Shown: piece after piece, positions 63,108-64,000 of the stretch
Numbering within the stretch: the stretch's first letter is position 1
Layout of the letters: each line of letters begins with the position of its first letter
Source of the DNA: Meloidogyne chitwoodi
Lineage: Eukaryota; Nematoda; Chromadorea; Rhabditida; Meloidogynidae
Direction: 5' to 3'
DNA: 64,000 nt
Assembly (NCBI GenBank): GCA_015183035.1
Contig: JACZZP010000002.1
Coordinates: 1,488,001-1,552,000 of the forward strand
Made by a program: the position numbers and the translations under genes
The notes under the pieces: generated by a model
What the model was told of the DNA's origin: nothing
The model's input: only the letters and a program-made list of their open reading frames with translations
The model's database searches: none

Positions 63108-63529
63108 GGCAATCTTGGACTATTGGGGCGCCACCCCAAATAATCGTCGTGGAATAGTAAAAACGTGTTTTTAGGGGTTTTCGAGGTCGCTGATTACGCA
63201 TCTGATCTTATCACTATCTTTATCATTTTTAATTTTAAAAATCACAGATTTTATCATGGATATTTTCCAAATTACTCAATTTATTAATAAAAACGAATCT
63301 GCTATTCAATATTTACAACAACGTAACATTTACGGTCTGTACCCCCACTATGCCCATCATGTAATCAGCAAATGAGCGAAAATCGTGATAAAATCTGTGA
63401 TTTTAAAAATTAGTGATAAGAAAAAACTGATATCAGATTCGTGATCAGCGACCTTAAAAACCCCTAAAAACACGTTTTTACTATTCCACGGCTATTATTT
63501 GGGTGGCGCCCCAATAGTCCAAGATTGCC
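63108..63529. mobile_element. GGCAATC-family ([10 protein letters not shown]) MITE, 422 bp
   Basis: Ends GGCAATCTTGGACTATTGGG and the exact complement at the right, with arms of about 100 bp including GGCGCCACCCCA and CCCCTAAAAACACG-type sequence. Flanks TATTTTAT and ATTTTTAT match at six of eight positions. It shares GGCAATC ends, and the internal block GCTGATCACGAATCTGATATC, with the larger element at 16126-17251. No coding relic. It begins 9 nt after a 5' splice site. Confidence 0.8.
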
Positions 63530-64000
63530 ATTTTTATTTAATTAATTTAAAAATATTTAAAAGCTTTTAATTATTTTTAAAGATATCTTATTGGGGATTA
63601 AAAATAAATATTTGAAAATTATTTTTTTAATTAAATATTTGACATACATTAAAAAATTATAATATTTTTTGGTAAATGTCCAGTTGATGTCCCACCTGTC
63701 CGCAAAGAAATTCGCTCTTTTCTTTCCTTCTCTTGCATTTTTGGCGTTAGGAGAAGTGCACTCTTATTTTTCCTCTCCACTATATTATGCCTTTTGGCAC
63801 TTGGAAAGAAAGGGGTAAAATAATTAAAATTAATTAATAATAAAGTGAAAATATATTTATAAATGATCAAAGATTATAAATTTTGGAAAACATTCTCAAA
63901 TATATCTAAAAGATCAGGTGGATAACAACCTTTTATGGGATTATAATGAAGGGATAAAAACCAGTAAAAGGACAAATATTTAGGTAATTCAGTTTCTGTA
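63530..64000. other. Window end, nothing assigned
   Basis: AT-rich sequence with one mixed patch (63665-63810, CTTTTCTTTCC runs and GTCCCACCTGTCC). It may hold intron or a downstream exon of the gene starting at 59754, but none could be joined in frame. Confidence 0.3.

Overview
The window is eukaryotic and AT-rich. Genes are split into many small exons by short introns ending in TTTTAG or TTTTCAG, and the proteins are animal-like. The gene set (an sma-6-like BMP receptor, bicaudal-D, mask, V-ATPase E), the 40-60 bp introns and the likely trans-splice acceptors just upstream of start codons suggest a nematode. The extreme AT content would suit a root-knot nematode (Meloidogyne-like); that is inference, and no species marker was seen. 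Gene calls were made by joining exons by eye, so internal junctions are approximate.

Layout. 0.5-4.9 kb (+): U2SURP/SR140. 6.0-9.7 kb (-): NEMF/Rqc2. 9.7-10.8 kb: two abutting transposons. 11.0-15.2 kb (+): exosome subunit EXOSC4, then a FASTK/RAP-like mitochondrial protein, possibly one operon. 15.7-19.4 kb (+): a FoxN1/4-type forkhead factor. 20.3-24.1 kb (-): Bicaudal-D. 24-38 kb is a very AT-rich block holding, on the minus strand, a BED-finger/hAT-derived protein, an Asn/Ser/Glu-rich protein and a type I TGF-beta/BMP receptor. 38.5-40.2 kb (-): CDC50/TMEM30. 41.0-43.0 kb (+): SF3A2 then RPS24, possibly an operon. 43.2-49.0 kb (-): MASK (ankyrin + KH). 51.5-55.0 kb (+): glucosidase I (MOGS). 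56.1-56.8 kb (+): a small Cys-rich membrane-anchored or secreted protein. 57.1-58.3 kb (-): V-ATPase subunit E. 59.2-64 kb (+): two poorly recognised low-complexity genes, the last running off the window.

Most genes are housekeeping: splicing (U2SURP, SF3A2), RNA decay and ribosome quality control (EXOSC4, NEMF), translation (RPS24), glycoprotein folding (MOGS), membrane and traffic (CDC50, BICD, V-ATPase). They do not form one pathway.

The unusual content is mobile DNA. Elements were delimited by terminal inverted repeats (TIRs) and target-site duplications (TSDs) read directly. They include Merlin/ISXO2-like elements with 8-bp TSDs, several keeping short transposase relics; an internally deleted hAT with a perfect TSD, a hAT C-terminal relic and CTTGGT subterminal arrays; a second hAT-like MITE; two PIF/Harbinger-like MITEs with TAA TSDs; a long foldback; and a set of tiny GC-richer palindromes each built from its own repeated 8-13 bp word. 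A motif near CATTCGAAAGAGCTT recurs inside elements whose ends are unrelated. No tRNA, rRNA or CRISPR array was recognised.
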